Of a stretch of 64,000 bases of DNA, positions 57,038-64,000 are shown in pieces (the first letter of the stretch is position 1; every line of letters begins with the position of its first letter). A model generated the notes under the pieces. The model was not told the origin of the DNA. It worked only from the letters and a program-made list of their open reading frames with translations, and did no database searches. Source of the stretch: Sheuella amnicola. Lineage in GTDB: Bacteria; Pseudomonadota; Gammaproteobacteria; Burkholderiales; Burkholderiaceae_B. The stretch spans positions 408,870 through 472,869 of the forward strand of contig NZ_JAAGRN010000002.1 of NCBI RefSeq assembly GCF_010499255.1, given 5' to 3'. The translations under genes and the position numbers were made by a program.

Positions 57038-58063
57038 TTGAAATCATCATTCATGACATCAGCCGTGACATCAGCTGTTCGCGGCACACTGGCCATGGCA
57101 ACCACCGTGGTAACCACCATGGCCGCATTGACCGGCGTGACGCTGGCACCCGCAGCCCAGGCGCAAACGGCCGACTTTCCGAGTAAAACTATTCGCATCG
57201 TCGTCCCCTATGCAGGCGGTGGCGGCACGGACATCATCGCGCGCCGGCTGGCGCAGGGACTGACGCCGATCCTGAAGCAAAACGTCATTGTCGAGAATAA
57301 GCCTGGTGCCAACGGCATCATTGGCACCGATGCCGTTGCCAAGTCCGAGGCTGATGGTCACACCTATGTGCTGGTCGTTGCCACGCACTATCTCAACCCC
57401 TTGTTGAACGCCAACATGCCCTACGACACCTTCAAGGACTTGACGGGTGTCACGCTAATCGCCGAATCACCTGCTGTCTTTGTGGTGTCGTCCGAATCGC
57501 CGTATAAAAATATTCCCGACTTCATCAAAGCCATGCGCGCCAAGCCGGGGGTGAATTCGATTGGCAGCTCGGAGAACATGACCAAGCTAGTCGGCGCGAT
57601 GTTTGTCGCTGAAGAAAAACTCGACATGGTGAGCGTGATGTACAAGGGCGGCGCGCCGTTGATGACAGATGTGGCCTCGGGGGTCGTCACAATTGGTGTC
57701 ACCAGCATCATGACCGCTAAAAACCTGATGGACAACGGACGCCTGCGCGCACTGGCCGTGACAAGCGCACAGCGCTCACCCGCCTTGCCCAACGTTCCCA
57801 CGATGACAGAATCAGGGGTCAAAGGGATGCAGATCGGGTTGACCTACAGCTTGTTCGCACCTGCCAAAACACCCAAAGATCGATTGATCGCCATGCAAAA
57901 GGCTGTGCACGAGGTTGCGACTTCGCCTGCCATGCGCAACGCACTTTCAGAGCAGGCCGCAACACCTGTCGCCAATCCAGTGGATGAATTCCAGGCCCAA
58001 GTCGTCAAAAACGCCGAGTTTTGGCAAAACCTGGCTAAGCAAGTTGGTTTGAAAGGGGATTAA
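57038..58063 (+). CDS. Bug/TctC-family periplasmic substrate-binding protein
   Basis: 341-residue receptor. Signal peptide MTSAVTSAVRGTLAMATTVV ... QAQTADFPSK is cleaved around residue 48. Family motifs are IRIVVPYAGGGGTDIIARRL, VENKPGANGIIGTDAVAKSEADGHTYV and VMYKGGAPLMTDVASGVVTIG. Start is TTG at 57038 preceded by AGGGAG seven bases away. Its stop and the ATG of the next gene (TauD-type dioxygenase) share one base, so they are tightly coupled. The receptor presumably binds the dioxygenase's substrate. No TctAB genes are nearby. Confidence 0.92.
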   Translation: MKSSFMTSAVTSAVRGTLAMATTVVTTMAALTGVTLAPAAQAQTADFPSKTIRIVVPYAGGGGTDIIARRLAQGLTPILKQNVIVENKPGANGIIGTDAVAKSEADGHTYVLVVATHYLNPLLNANMPYDTFKDLTGVTLIAESPAVFVVSSESPYKNIPDFIKAMRAKPGVNSIGSSENMTKLVGAMFVAEEKLDMVSVMYKGGAPLMTDVASGVVTIGVTSIMTAKNLMDNGRLRALAVTSAQRSPALPNVPTMTESGVKGMQIGLTYSLFAPAKTPKDRLIAMQKAVHEVATSPAMRNALSEQAATPVANPVDEFQAQVVKNAEFWQNLAKQVGLKGD

Positions 58064-59199
58064 TGATGTTTGCAGTCGCTACATCTGTTGAAAAATTTGC
58101 ATCGCCCCGCGCCTGGACGCGCGCCGATCTTGAGAACGACTCATCCTGGATTCATCCATTAAGCCAGAAAGAGATCGAAGATCTCGAGATGGGCTTGCGT
58201 GCCGTGCTGGCAACCGGCAAGTCCGAATTCGAATTGTCTGCGGCAGATTTCCCCTTGACGCCTGCCACCGACAAGTTGCTCAAGACCATCATCCAGTCCA
58301 CCCAAAGCAACTACGGGGTATGCCTGGTCAGAGGGTTTCCGGTTGATAACTGGACTCCGGCTGAAATGCGCACCCTGTTCTGGAGCATGGGTCTACGCAT
58401 GGGTGTGCCGCGCCCGCAAGGCAAGCCTAGTCATTTTGTGTCGAATGTTCGTGACGATGGCGGTGTATATCGCAGCGGTACGGGGCGTGGTTACAACACC
58501 AATTCGAAACTGGATTTCCACTCGGATGGCAGCGACGTTGTCGGCCTGATGTGTCTGCAAGTCGCCAAAAGCGGTGGATCCAGCCTGATCTCAAGTTCGA
58601 TGTCTGCCTTCAATGAACTAAAAAAGGTCAGACCCGATCTGGCAGAGGTCCTGCAACAACCGTTTTACTTCGGACGCCAGGGCGAGCAGGCGGCTGAAGA
58701 GCCAGCCTACTACCAGGCTTCGATTGTCGGTTTTAAAGACGGTCAGTTTGCCTGTCGCCATATCCGCAATCACATCACCGGTGCGCAGATCAGCTTTCCT
58801 GAGGTACCTCGACTCACGCCCTTGCAGACTGAAGCCCTGGACAAGTTTGATGAACTGCTTGGCCGCGAGGATCTTTGTTATCACATGTATTTGCAGAAGG
58901 GTGACTTTCAGTTTCTGAATAATCACGTCAATTTGCATGCCCGCACTGAATACGAAGATTTCGAAGAGCCTGAAAAGTGTCGCCATCTGCTCAGGCTATG
59001 GTTATCGATCCCGAACGCACCCGCCCTACCCGATCTGTGGCGCGATGCGTACAAGGATGTCGATACTCGTGCCGTACGCGGTGGATTCAGGGGTGCCAAC
59101 ATCACGCCAGAGATTCGCGCCTTCGAAAAAAGGCTGGCGCAAGAACACGATGTTGCATTCAGGATTTATAAAGATTATGAGGCGATGACCGTTAAATAG
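58063..59199 (+). CDS. TauD/TfdA-family Fe(II)/2-oxoglutarate-dependent dioxygenase
   Basis: 378-residue dioxygenase, longer than the TauD type at 14478. H153-x-D155 in LDFHSDGSD and the distal H292 in NNHVNLHARTEYED form the iron triad; R308 or R311 in CRHLLRLW binds 2-oxoglutarate. The family acts on small organic acids such as sulfonates or betaine precursors, substrate unknown. It is coupled to a Bug gene and 104 bp before an acyl-CoA ligase gene. This is the second Bug+TauD pair in the window, with little similarity by eye to the first. Confidence 0.88.
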   Translation: MMFAVATSVEKFASPRAWTRADLENDSSWIHPLSQKEIEDLEMGLRAVLATGKSEFELSAADFPLTPATDKLLKTIIQSTQSNYGVCLVRGFPVDNWTPAEMRTLFWSMGLRMGVPRPQGKPSHFVSNVRDDGGVYRSGTGRGYNTNSKLDFHSDGSDVVGLMCLQVAKSGGSSLISSSMSAFNELKKVRPDLAEVLQQPFYFGRQGEQAAEEPAYYQASIVGFKDGQFACRHIRNHITGAQISFPEVPRLTPLQTEALDKFDELLGREDLCYHMYLQKGDFQFLNNHVNLHARTEYEDFEEPEKCRHLLRLWLSIPNAPALPDLWRDAYKDVDTRAVRGGFRGANITPEIRAFEKRLAQEHDVAFRIYKDYEAMTVK

Positions 59200-59221
59200 A
59201 TATCTAGTCAGGCGATTGCAA

Positions 59222-59247
59222 GTTATCGGTAGTTAAATACCGGTAAC
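59222..59247. promoter_or_regulatory. Inverted repeat between dioxygenase and ligase genes
   Basis: GTTATCGGTA and TACCGGTAAC form 10-bp arms with one mismatch and a 6-base loop, 22 bp after the dioxygenase stop. No T-run follows, so it may be an RNA-processing hairpin or an operator for the ligase gene rather than a terminator. Confidence 0.35.
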
Positions 59248-59303
59248 TTGTCCTAGACTGGACAGAACTTGTGCGTAACCAGAAAGATTCAAGAGTATTC
59301 ATC

Positions 59304-60965
59304 ATGAGCACCCACGCCACCGATCTTCCCAAAAACGCGGCCAACTATGCGGCCTTAACCCCGGTCGACTTCATGCGGCGTGCAGCCGACGTGTATCCCA
59401 ACCGAACCGCGATCATCCATGGCAACATCCGTCGCACCTGGGCTCAGACTTATGCACGCAGCATGCAGCTGGCGCACGCGTTGCTCGATCTGGGCGTCAA
59501 AAAAGGCGATACCGTCACCGTCATGCTTGCCAACACGCCCGAGATGGTCGAGTGCCACTTCGGGGTGCCCGTCATCGGCGCCATGCTCAATACACTTAAC
59601 ACCCGTCTGGATGCGCACAGCCTTGTTTACATGCTCGATCACGCACAGTCCAAGGTCGTGATTGTCGATCGCGAATACTCAAAGGTCATGAAAGAAGCGT
59701 TGCTCAACGCCAGCGTCAAGCCGATCGTGATTGATGTGGACGATTCGCAATACGATGGTGCGGGGGAGCGAATCGGCGCGTATGAATACGAATCTTTGCT
59801 CGCAAAATCATCCTCCGATCCGATTGTCTTTACCGGTGACGAGTGGGATGCGATGTCGCTGAACTACACCTCGGGTACGACAGGCGAGCCCAAGGGAGTC
59901 GTTTATCACCATCGCGGCGCTTACCTGAATGCAGTCAGCAACATCCTCGAATGGGATTTGCCCGCGCACCCAACCTATCTGTGGACCCTGCCTATGTTTC
60001 ACTGCAACGGCTGGTGTTTTCCGTGGACCATCGCCGCCCGAGCAGGCATCAACGTCTGCTTGCGCAAAGTCACTCCAGAAGGCGTCTTTGGCGCGATACG
60101 CGATCATGGGGTGACTCATTTCTGCGGCGCACCGATTGTGCACAGCATGCTGGTTAATGCGCCAGAAGAGCTTAAAAAACAAGGCATGGCCAATGCCAAG
60201 CCCCAGGCAAACGGCGCACTGGTACAGGGTATGGTCGCAGGTGCCGCGCCCTCGGCCACGCTGATCGAGAGCATGGAACAACTCGGCATCACCCTGACCC
60301 ATGTTTATGGCTTGACCGAGGTATATGGCCCCTGCACCATTTGCGCTCCGCAGGAGGACTGGAAAGACCTCCCCGCCGCAGAGCGTGCCGTGTACCATGC
60401 CCGCCAAGGTGTGCGATATCACCTGCAGGCCGATGCCGATGTGATTGATCCCGTGACGCTTCAGCCCGTACCGCGCGATGGTGAAACTATCGGCGAGATT
60501 GTTTTGCGCGGCAATATTTGCATGAAAGGTTATCTGAAGAACGACAAAGCCACCCAGGAGGCGTTTGCCGGAGGCTGGTTTCATACCGGCGATCTGGGCG
60601 TGCGCTACCCCGACGGCTACATCAAGATTAAAGACCGCAGCAAAGACGTGATCATTTCGGGTGGCGAGAACATCTCCAGCATCGAGATCGAAGACGTGCT
60701 CTACAAGCATCCTGCCGTCATGGCGGTTGCTGTCGTCGCCAAACCTCATGCCAAATGGGGTGAAACCCCTTGTGCGTTCGTAGAGCTCAAGCCGGGTGCT
60801 ACCGCCACCGCTGAGGATCTGGTCAAACATTGCAAAGCCCATCTTCCCGGATTCAAAGTCCCTGGGGCGATCGAATTCGGCGATTTACCCAAGACCTCTA
60901 CCGGCAAAATCCAGAAGTTTGAACTCAGAAAACGGTCCGGCGCGGTGAGTGCAATTGATGTCTAA
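59304..60965 (+). CDS. AMP-forming acyl-CoA ligase (AMP-binding family)
   Basis: 553-residue adenylate-forming enzyme that joins a carboxylic acid to CoA through an acyl-AMP. The P-loop YTSGTTGEPKGVVYHH, the MFHCNGWCFPW block, YGLTEVYGP, GGWFHTGDLGV, IKDRSKDVIISGGENISSIE and the terminal lysine region PKTSTGKIQKFELR are all present. The WCFPW block is typical of the branch with DmdB-type and medium-chain ligases. ATG at 59304 is the best start; a GTG at 59271 is in frame but adds an unlikely leader. It probably activates the product formed by the upstream dioxygenase. Confidence 0.9.
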   Translation: MSTHATDLPKNAANYAALTPVDFMRRAADVYPNRTAIIHGNIRRTWAQTYARSMQLAHALLDLGVKKGDTVTVMLANTPEMVECHFGVPVIGAMLNTLNTRLDAHSLVYMLDHAQSKVVIVDREYSKVMKEALLNASVKPIVIDVDDSQYDGAGERIGAYEYESLLAKSSSDPIVFTGDEWDAMSLNYTSGTTGEPKGVVYHHRGAYLNAVSNILEWDLPAHPTYLWTLPMFHCNGWCFPWTIAARAGINVCLRKVTPEGVFGAIRDHGVTHFCGAPIVHSMLVNAPEELKKQGMANAKPQANGALVQGMVAGAAPSATLIESMEQLGITLTHVYGLTEVYGPCTICAPQEDWKDLPAAERAVYHARQGVRYHLQADADVIDPVTLQPVPRDGETIGEIVLRGNICMKGYLKNDKATQEAFAGGWFHTGDLGVRYPDGYIKIKDRSKDVIISGGENISSIEIEDVLYKHPAVMAVAVVAKPHAKWGETPCAFVELKPGATATAEDLVKHCKAHLPGFKVPGAIEFGDLPKTSTGKIQKFELRKRSGAVSAIDV

Positions 60966-61028
60966 AGTAGGTTTGGCGACAGATCCTTTGAATAAAACCG
61001 CCAAATTCCCGTTCAACGCAGGTGCTGT

Positions 61029-61064
61029 GTCAGTCAGGCAGGTAAAATGCTTGAATTGACTGAC
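61029..61064. promoter_or_regulatory. Inverted repeat before the WecA-like gene
   Basis: GTCAGTCA (61029-61036) and TGACTGAC (61057-61064) are exact 8-bp inverted copies, 20 bp apart, ending 14 bp before the ATG at 61079. A TAAAAT sequence at 61043 lies in the spacer and may be a -10. The layout suggests operator or promoter for the glycan genes in this 113-bp gap. Confidence 0.4.
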
Positions 61065-61078
61065 TAGGTAACCCAAGA

Positions 61079-62182
61079 ATGGCCTACGTTTTAGGCGCTT
61101 TTATCGTTTCGCTGATCGTGACGCTGCTGCTGGTGAGGTATCGCCGGCTACACGCAGAGTTCACTGCCGATTCGGATCTTCAAGGCGTACAGAAGTTTCA
61201 CGCCCGCGCCGTTCCGCGCGTGGGTGGCATATCGCTTGTGATGGCGATGCTGTTTGTCTGCATCGTCTCGCCGATTCGCGACAGCGAAGTCGTCGCATCC
61301 CTGTTCTTGTTGATCGCAGCTAGCCTGCCTGTTTTTGTCGGTGGCCTGATCGAAGACATTACTAAAAACGTCCGTGCCCGTGTCCGCTTGAGCTTGGCGC
61401 TGGTCAGTGGCGCATTAGCTTATCTATGGCTAGGTGCAGCAGTCACGCGTGTCGATATCATCGGCCTAGACTGGATTCTGCATTTCGGATTCGTGTCCTT
61501 CATCTTCACGATCTTTGCTATCGCTGGCGCGGCTAACGCAATTAACATCATCGACGGCTATAACGGCCTGGCTTCGGTGGTGTCGGCCATGATTTTCGCG
61601 GGCCTGGCCTATGTGTCCTATTACCTAGGCGATCGCCTGATTCTTGTCGCTTCAGTCGGCATGCTGGGCGCGATCGGAGGATTTCTGATCTGGAACTATC
61701 CTCGTGGATTGATATTCCTGGGTGATGGTGGCGCGTATTTCATCGGTTTTATCATAGGTACGCTTTCCATCCTGATGCTGGCGCGTCATCCCAACGTATC
61801 GCCCTGGTTCCCTCTTTTGCTGTGCATTTATCCGGTATTTGAGACCCTGTTTTCGATCTATCGCAAAAAACTCGTGCGCGGTAAATCTCCGGGCGCACCC
61901 GATGGCGTACATTTGCACATGCTGGTTTACAAGCGACTGGTTCGTTGGGCGGTCGGTTCAAGTGAGGCTCGCCTGATCACGCAACGCAACGCCATGACGT
62001 CACCTTACCTCTGGGTGCTGTCCTCGATGGGTACCATCCCCGCCGTGTTGTTCTGGCAATACGAATACGTGCTGATCATATTCGTAGCCCTGTTCTCGAT
62101 TAGTTATGTCGTGCTCTATCGTCGTCTAGTGCTGTTTCGCATGCCCCGCTGGCTAGTGCTGCAAAAGAATCGGCGCCGTTAA
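61079..62182 (+). CDS. WecA/WbpL-like undecaprenyl-phosphate glycosyl-1-phosphate transferase
   Basis: 367-residue membrane enzyme with about 10-11 helices of the MraY/WecA superfamily. It has HARAVPRVGGISLV, GLIEDITKNV (the DDxxD-like Mg site, here E-D), NAINIIDGYNGLAS, FLGDGGAYFIGFIIG and APDGVHLHMLVYKRL, the last being the HIHH-like site of WecA. It transfers a sugar phosphate (HexNAc-1-P) to undecaprenyl phosphate and so starts O-antigen or other polymer synthesis. The next gene, a GT4 transferase, is 2 bp downstream. Confidence 0.88.
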   Translation: MAYVLGAFIVSLIVTLLLVRYRRLHAEFTADSDLQGVQKFHARAVPRVGGISLVMAMLFVCIVSPIRDSEVVASLFLLIAASLPVFVGGLIEDITKNVRARVRLSLALVSGALAYLWLGAAVTRVDIIGLDWILHFGFVSFIFTIFAIAGAANAINIIDGYNGLASVVSAMIFAGLAYVSYYLGDRLILVASVGMLGAIGGFLIWNYPRGLIFLGDGGAYFIGFIIGTLSILMLARHPNVSPWFPLLLCIYPVFETLFSIYRKKLVRGKSPGAPDGVHLHMLVYKRLVRWAVGSSEARLITQRNAMTSPYLWVLSSMGTIPAVLFWQYEYVLIIFVALFSISYVVLYRRLVLFRMPRWLVLQKNRRR

Positions 62183-62184
62183 AG

Positions 62185-63312
62185 ATGCGGGTTTTACACG
62201 TTCTTAAAACCTTCTTCCCCGACACCTATGGTGGAATCGAACAGGTGGTGCACACCTTGGCTAGCCATACCCAGCCACTGGGTGTAGATAATCGCGTGCT
62301 GGTTCTGACCCCCGGTAATCCGCGTCGGGATATTCAACCCGCTGGATATGAAGTGATCCGTTACAAGCGCGATTTGTACATCGCGTCGACAGGGTTTTCG
62401 ATCAGCTTTTTGGCCAACTTCAAAAAAGAAGCTGCCTGGGCCGACATCATGCACATGCATTTTCCGTGGCCGTATGCGGATCTTTGCTATTTGCTGTCGG
62501 GTATCAAAAAACCCAGCTTGATCAGTTATCACTCTGATGTGGTGAATCAGGTTCAGCTCAACAAACTGTATGCCCCATTGCGCGACCGGTATTTTGCCAA
62601 GATGGACAAAATCTACGCCGCATCGCCCGGGATCATGCAGTCGAGCCCTGTGCTGCAAAAGTTCAAGGATAAGACACGACTGATCACATATGGAATCGAG
62701 CATTTTCCGCAGTTGCCGAAAGACGACCCTGCTGTCAAAGCCTGGCAGGATCGATTTGGTCAGCGGTTCTTTCTGTTTCTGGGCGCCCTACGTTATTACA
62801 AAGGCCTGCATGTTTTGCTGGATGCATTGAAAGGTCGGGATTATCCGACCGTGATCGTCGGACGAGGCGATCAAAATGACGCATTGCAAGCACAAGCCAA
62901 GCAATTAGGCCTTAACAATCTTCACTTCGTCCCTGAAGTCAGCAATGAAGAAAAACGCACCATCATGCGCGCCGCATATGGGTTTGTATTCCCATCACAT
63001 ATGCCATCTGAGGCGTTTGGCATCGTGCTGGCTGAAGCCGCACAACAAGGCACCCCGATGATTACGTGCGAGATCGGTACAGGTACGAGTTATGTGAATC
63101 TGGCGAACGAGACGGGATTGGTTGTGCCACCATCGGATTCGGTTGCGTTTGGTCAGGCGCTGGACACGTTTTGGCAACAGCCTGAGCAAGTGGCGCAGTG
63201 GGGTAGAAATGCGTTGGTAAGGTATGAAAGCAACTTCAAGGCCGAGACCATGGCCGAGAGGTATATGGGGGCGTATCGGGAGTTGTTACTTAGCCGAAGC
63301 GACTCTAATTAG
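62185..63312 (+). CDS. Glycosyltransferase family 4
   Basis: 375-residue GT-B enzyme. The acceptor-binding N-terminal half begins KTFFPDTYGGIEQVVHTLA. The donor site near the C-terminus has FVFPSHMPSEAFGIVLAEAAQQGTP (the E-x7-E motif) and ISYVNLANETGLVVPPSD-like block. It adds a sugar from a nucleotide donor to the lipid-linked chain started by the WecA-like protein 2 bp upstream, presumably in LPS O-chain synthesis. The stop codon lies within the left arm of a 15-bp perfect hairpin. Confidence 0.9.
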   Translation: MRVLHVLKTFFPDTYGGIEQVVHTLASHTQPLGVDNRVLVLTPGNPRRDIQPAGYEVIRYKRDLYIASTGFSISFLANFKKEAAWADIMHMHFPWPYADLCYLLSGIKKPSLISYHSDVVNQVQLNKLYAPLRDRYFAKMDKIYAASPGIMQSSPVLQKFKDKTRLITYGIEHFPQLPKDDPAVKAWQDRFGQRFFLFLGALRYYKGLHVLLDALKGRDYPTVIVGRGDQNDALQAQAKQLGLNNLHFVPEVSNEEKRTIMRAAYGFVFPSHMPSEAFGIVLAEAAQQGTPMITCEIGTGTSYVNLANETGLVVPPSDSVAFGQALDTFWQQPEQVAQWGRNALVRYESNFKAETMAERYMGAYRELLLSRSDSN

Positions 63313-63342
63313 ATCTGACAATTTGGTATTGTCAGATCTAAT
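63308..63342. terminator. 15-bp perfect hairpin at the end of the glycan operon
   Basis: ATTAGATCTGACAAT and ATTGTCAGATCTAAT pair exactly around a 5-base loop. The GT4 stop codon (63310-63312) is inside the left arm. The sequence lies between convergent genes. The 3' side is ATATAAATTT rather than a T-run, so termination efficiency is unclear, and mRNA stabilisation is possible too. Confidence 0.5.
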
Positions 63343-63357
63343 ATAAATTTGGATTTA

Positions 63358-63807
63358 TTAATCCTCTAACTTAACCTGCACGCCATTTGCACTGAGGTTG
63401 AATTGCAAACCTTCCTGAGTGCTTTTCAGCTTCATGATGACGCCGTGTTCGTTTTTCAACACAGTGCCGCCTACGCCGCCACCGATTGTGGCATTGCCAT
63501 CGAGCTTAGCGTAAGTTCCAGCGAATTTACTCAGATCAGATAAATCGAATACTTCACCTGAAGCAGCGACTTTAGCGACGCCGAAGTTAGCGCCTACGCT
63601 AATGCCACCGATCTTGAATTTGTAGGATTTGCCTTTGTAATTCAGAACACCGCCACCAACACTTCCGCCCACAATGAAACCGAACTGAGTCTCATCAATC
63701 GTGACGGTGCCGGAGGGGGTCTTGTTTGTTTGAGCAGATGCCACGCCAGATGTGGCCATTAGCAAACCGATAAAAAGAGCAGAAATGAATTTTCCAAACT
63801 TAATCAT
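63358..63807 (-). CDS. Exported glycine-rich protein of unknown function
   Basis: 149-residue protein with a good signal peptide (MIKFGKFISALFIGLLMATS ... ASA-Q). The mature part is rich in glycine and beta-prone: FGFIVGGSVGGGVLNYKGKSYKFKIGGISVGANFGVAKV, then ATIGGGVGGTVLKNEHGVIMKLKSTQEGL. The layout is reminiscent of DUF1134/EipA-like or SYLF/YSC84-like periplasmic domains, but I could not assign either with confidence. ATG at 63807 has AGGTG upstream. It lies in A+T-rich DNA beside the insertion sequence. Confidence 0.65.
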   Translation of the reverse strand: MIKFGKFISALFIGLLMATSGVASAQTNKTPSGTVTIDETQFGFIVGGSVGGGVLNYKGKSYKFKIGGISVGANFGVAKVAASGEVFDLSDLSKFAGTYAKLDGNATIGGGVGGTVLKNEHGVIMKLKSTQEGLQFNLSANGVQVKLED

Positions 63808-63873
63808 GAGACACCTACAAAAAGTATGAGAAATGAATAACCAATTTAGCATGATGGTTTATCGAATATTTTT

Positions 63874-64000
63874 GAGCCTGTAAATAAATTTGTGTAAGTA
63901 CCGACGGTCTATTAACCTCTCTCAGAGGAAATGACATGTTGAACACCACAATGGATCGTACCAAACTACAGGCACTTGCAGCTGAATTAGCGAAAGATAT
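63874..64000 (+). mobile_element. Left end of a probable IS256-family insertion sequence, cut by window edge
   Basis: GAGCCTGTAAATAAATTTGT at 63874-63893 and the GTGTAAGTA that follows resemble the left terminal inverted repeat of IS256-type elements, which commonly contain TGTGTAA. A short transposase-like reading frame begins 40 bp inside. The right half is beyond the window, so the element cannot be confirmed here. Confidence 0.45.
63936..64000 (+). CDS. Transposase N-terminus (IS256 family likely), partial
   Basis: The reading frame starts at ATG 63936 after AGAGGAA and runs off the window after about 21 residues (MLNTTMDRTKLQALAAELAK...). The helical KLQALAAELAKDI start is like that of several IS256-family transposases, but this is too short to be sure. 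Confidence 0.4.
   Translation, partial: MLNTTMDRTKLQALAAELAKD

Noticed and set aside
59808..60842. 344-residue open frame opposite the acyl-CoA ligase
   Set aside because: Shadow of a clear AMP-binding enzyme with all motifs intact.

Overview
The window looks like chromosome from a betaproteobacterium of the Burkholderiales, most likely the Alcaligenaceae (Bordetella/Advenella/Orrella type). This rests on three things. The conserved blocks lptM-lysA / cyaY / mrcA / aroK-aroB-dgt / uvrA / ssb and fmdB-DUF502-aspS have the order usual in that group. There are three 'Bug' (TctC-type) periplasmic receptors without TctA/TctB. Base composition is moderately GC-rich. No rRNA, tRNA or CRISPR was seen.

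Layout. 1-8 kb: lysA (cut by the left edge), lptM, cyaY, mrcA, aroK, aroB, dgt and a small lipoprotein gene. 8-17 kb: uvrA and a major-facilitator gene, then a catabolic insert (TauD-type dioxygenase, Bug receptor, FMN 2-hydroxy-acid dehydrogenase, divergent LysR regulator), then ssb with a clear terminator. 17-24 kb: a second catabolic operon (N-carbamoyl-amino-acid amidohydrolase-like enzyme, IlvD/Edd dehydratase, Bug receptor), an ADP-forming acyl-CoA synthetase and a Tat-exported dienelactone hydrolase.

24.2-33.4 kb: the most distinctive region. A GntR/UTRA repressor gene is divergent from a tightly coupled nine-gene operon. The operon encodes a PotDABC-type ABC importer, two DAO-family FAD oxidoreductases, a small [2Fe-2S] protein, a large HcnB/opine-oxidase-like FAD subunit and a RidA imine deaminase. 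A perfect 17+3+17 bp palindrome overlaps the -10 of a TTGACA/TAAAGT promoter between them. The set reads as an uptake-plus-oxidation pathway for an unidentified amine, opine or imino acid, with RidA removing the reactive imine.

33.4-44 kb: a methyltransferase, a BaiN-like flavoprotein, an IclR regulator, free-methionine-R-sulfoxide reductase coupled to a GMC oxidoreductase, a ureidoglycolate lyase, a putative Na+/H+ antiporter with a CaiB-type CoA-transferase, an amidase with a terminator, and an N-formylglutamate amidohydrolase. 44-45.8 kb: a HigB-type toxin with a HigA antitoxin fused to an ImmA/IrrE metallopeptidase domain, next to A+T-rich DNA with a palindromic operator candidate. 45.8-52 kb: fmdB, a DUF502 membrane protein, aspS, an endonuclease/exonuclease/phosphatase, a ClsB-like cardiolipin synthase and an EamA exporter.

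52-63.3 kb: surface-glycan genes (galE, GT25, O-antigen ligase-like, WecA/WbpL-like, GT4). They are split by a metabolic cassette (DHA2 exporter, Bug receptor, second TauD-type dioxygenase, acyl-CoA ligase). 63.3-64 kb: A+T-rich DNA with a perfect hairpin, a small exported glycine-rich protein and the left end of what looks like an IS256-family insertion sequence cut by the window edge.

Genes, starts and repeats were read by eye. No database search, alignment or base-composition calculation was run.
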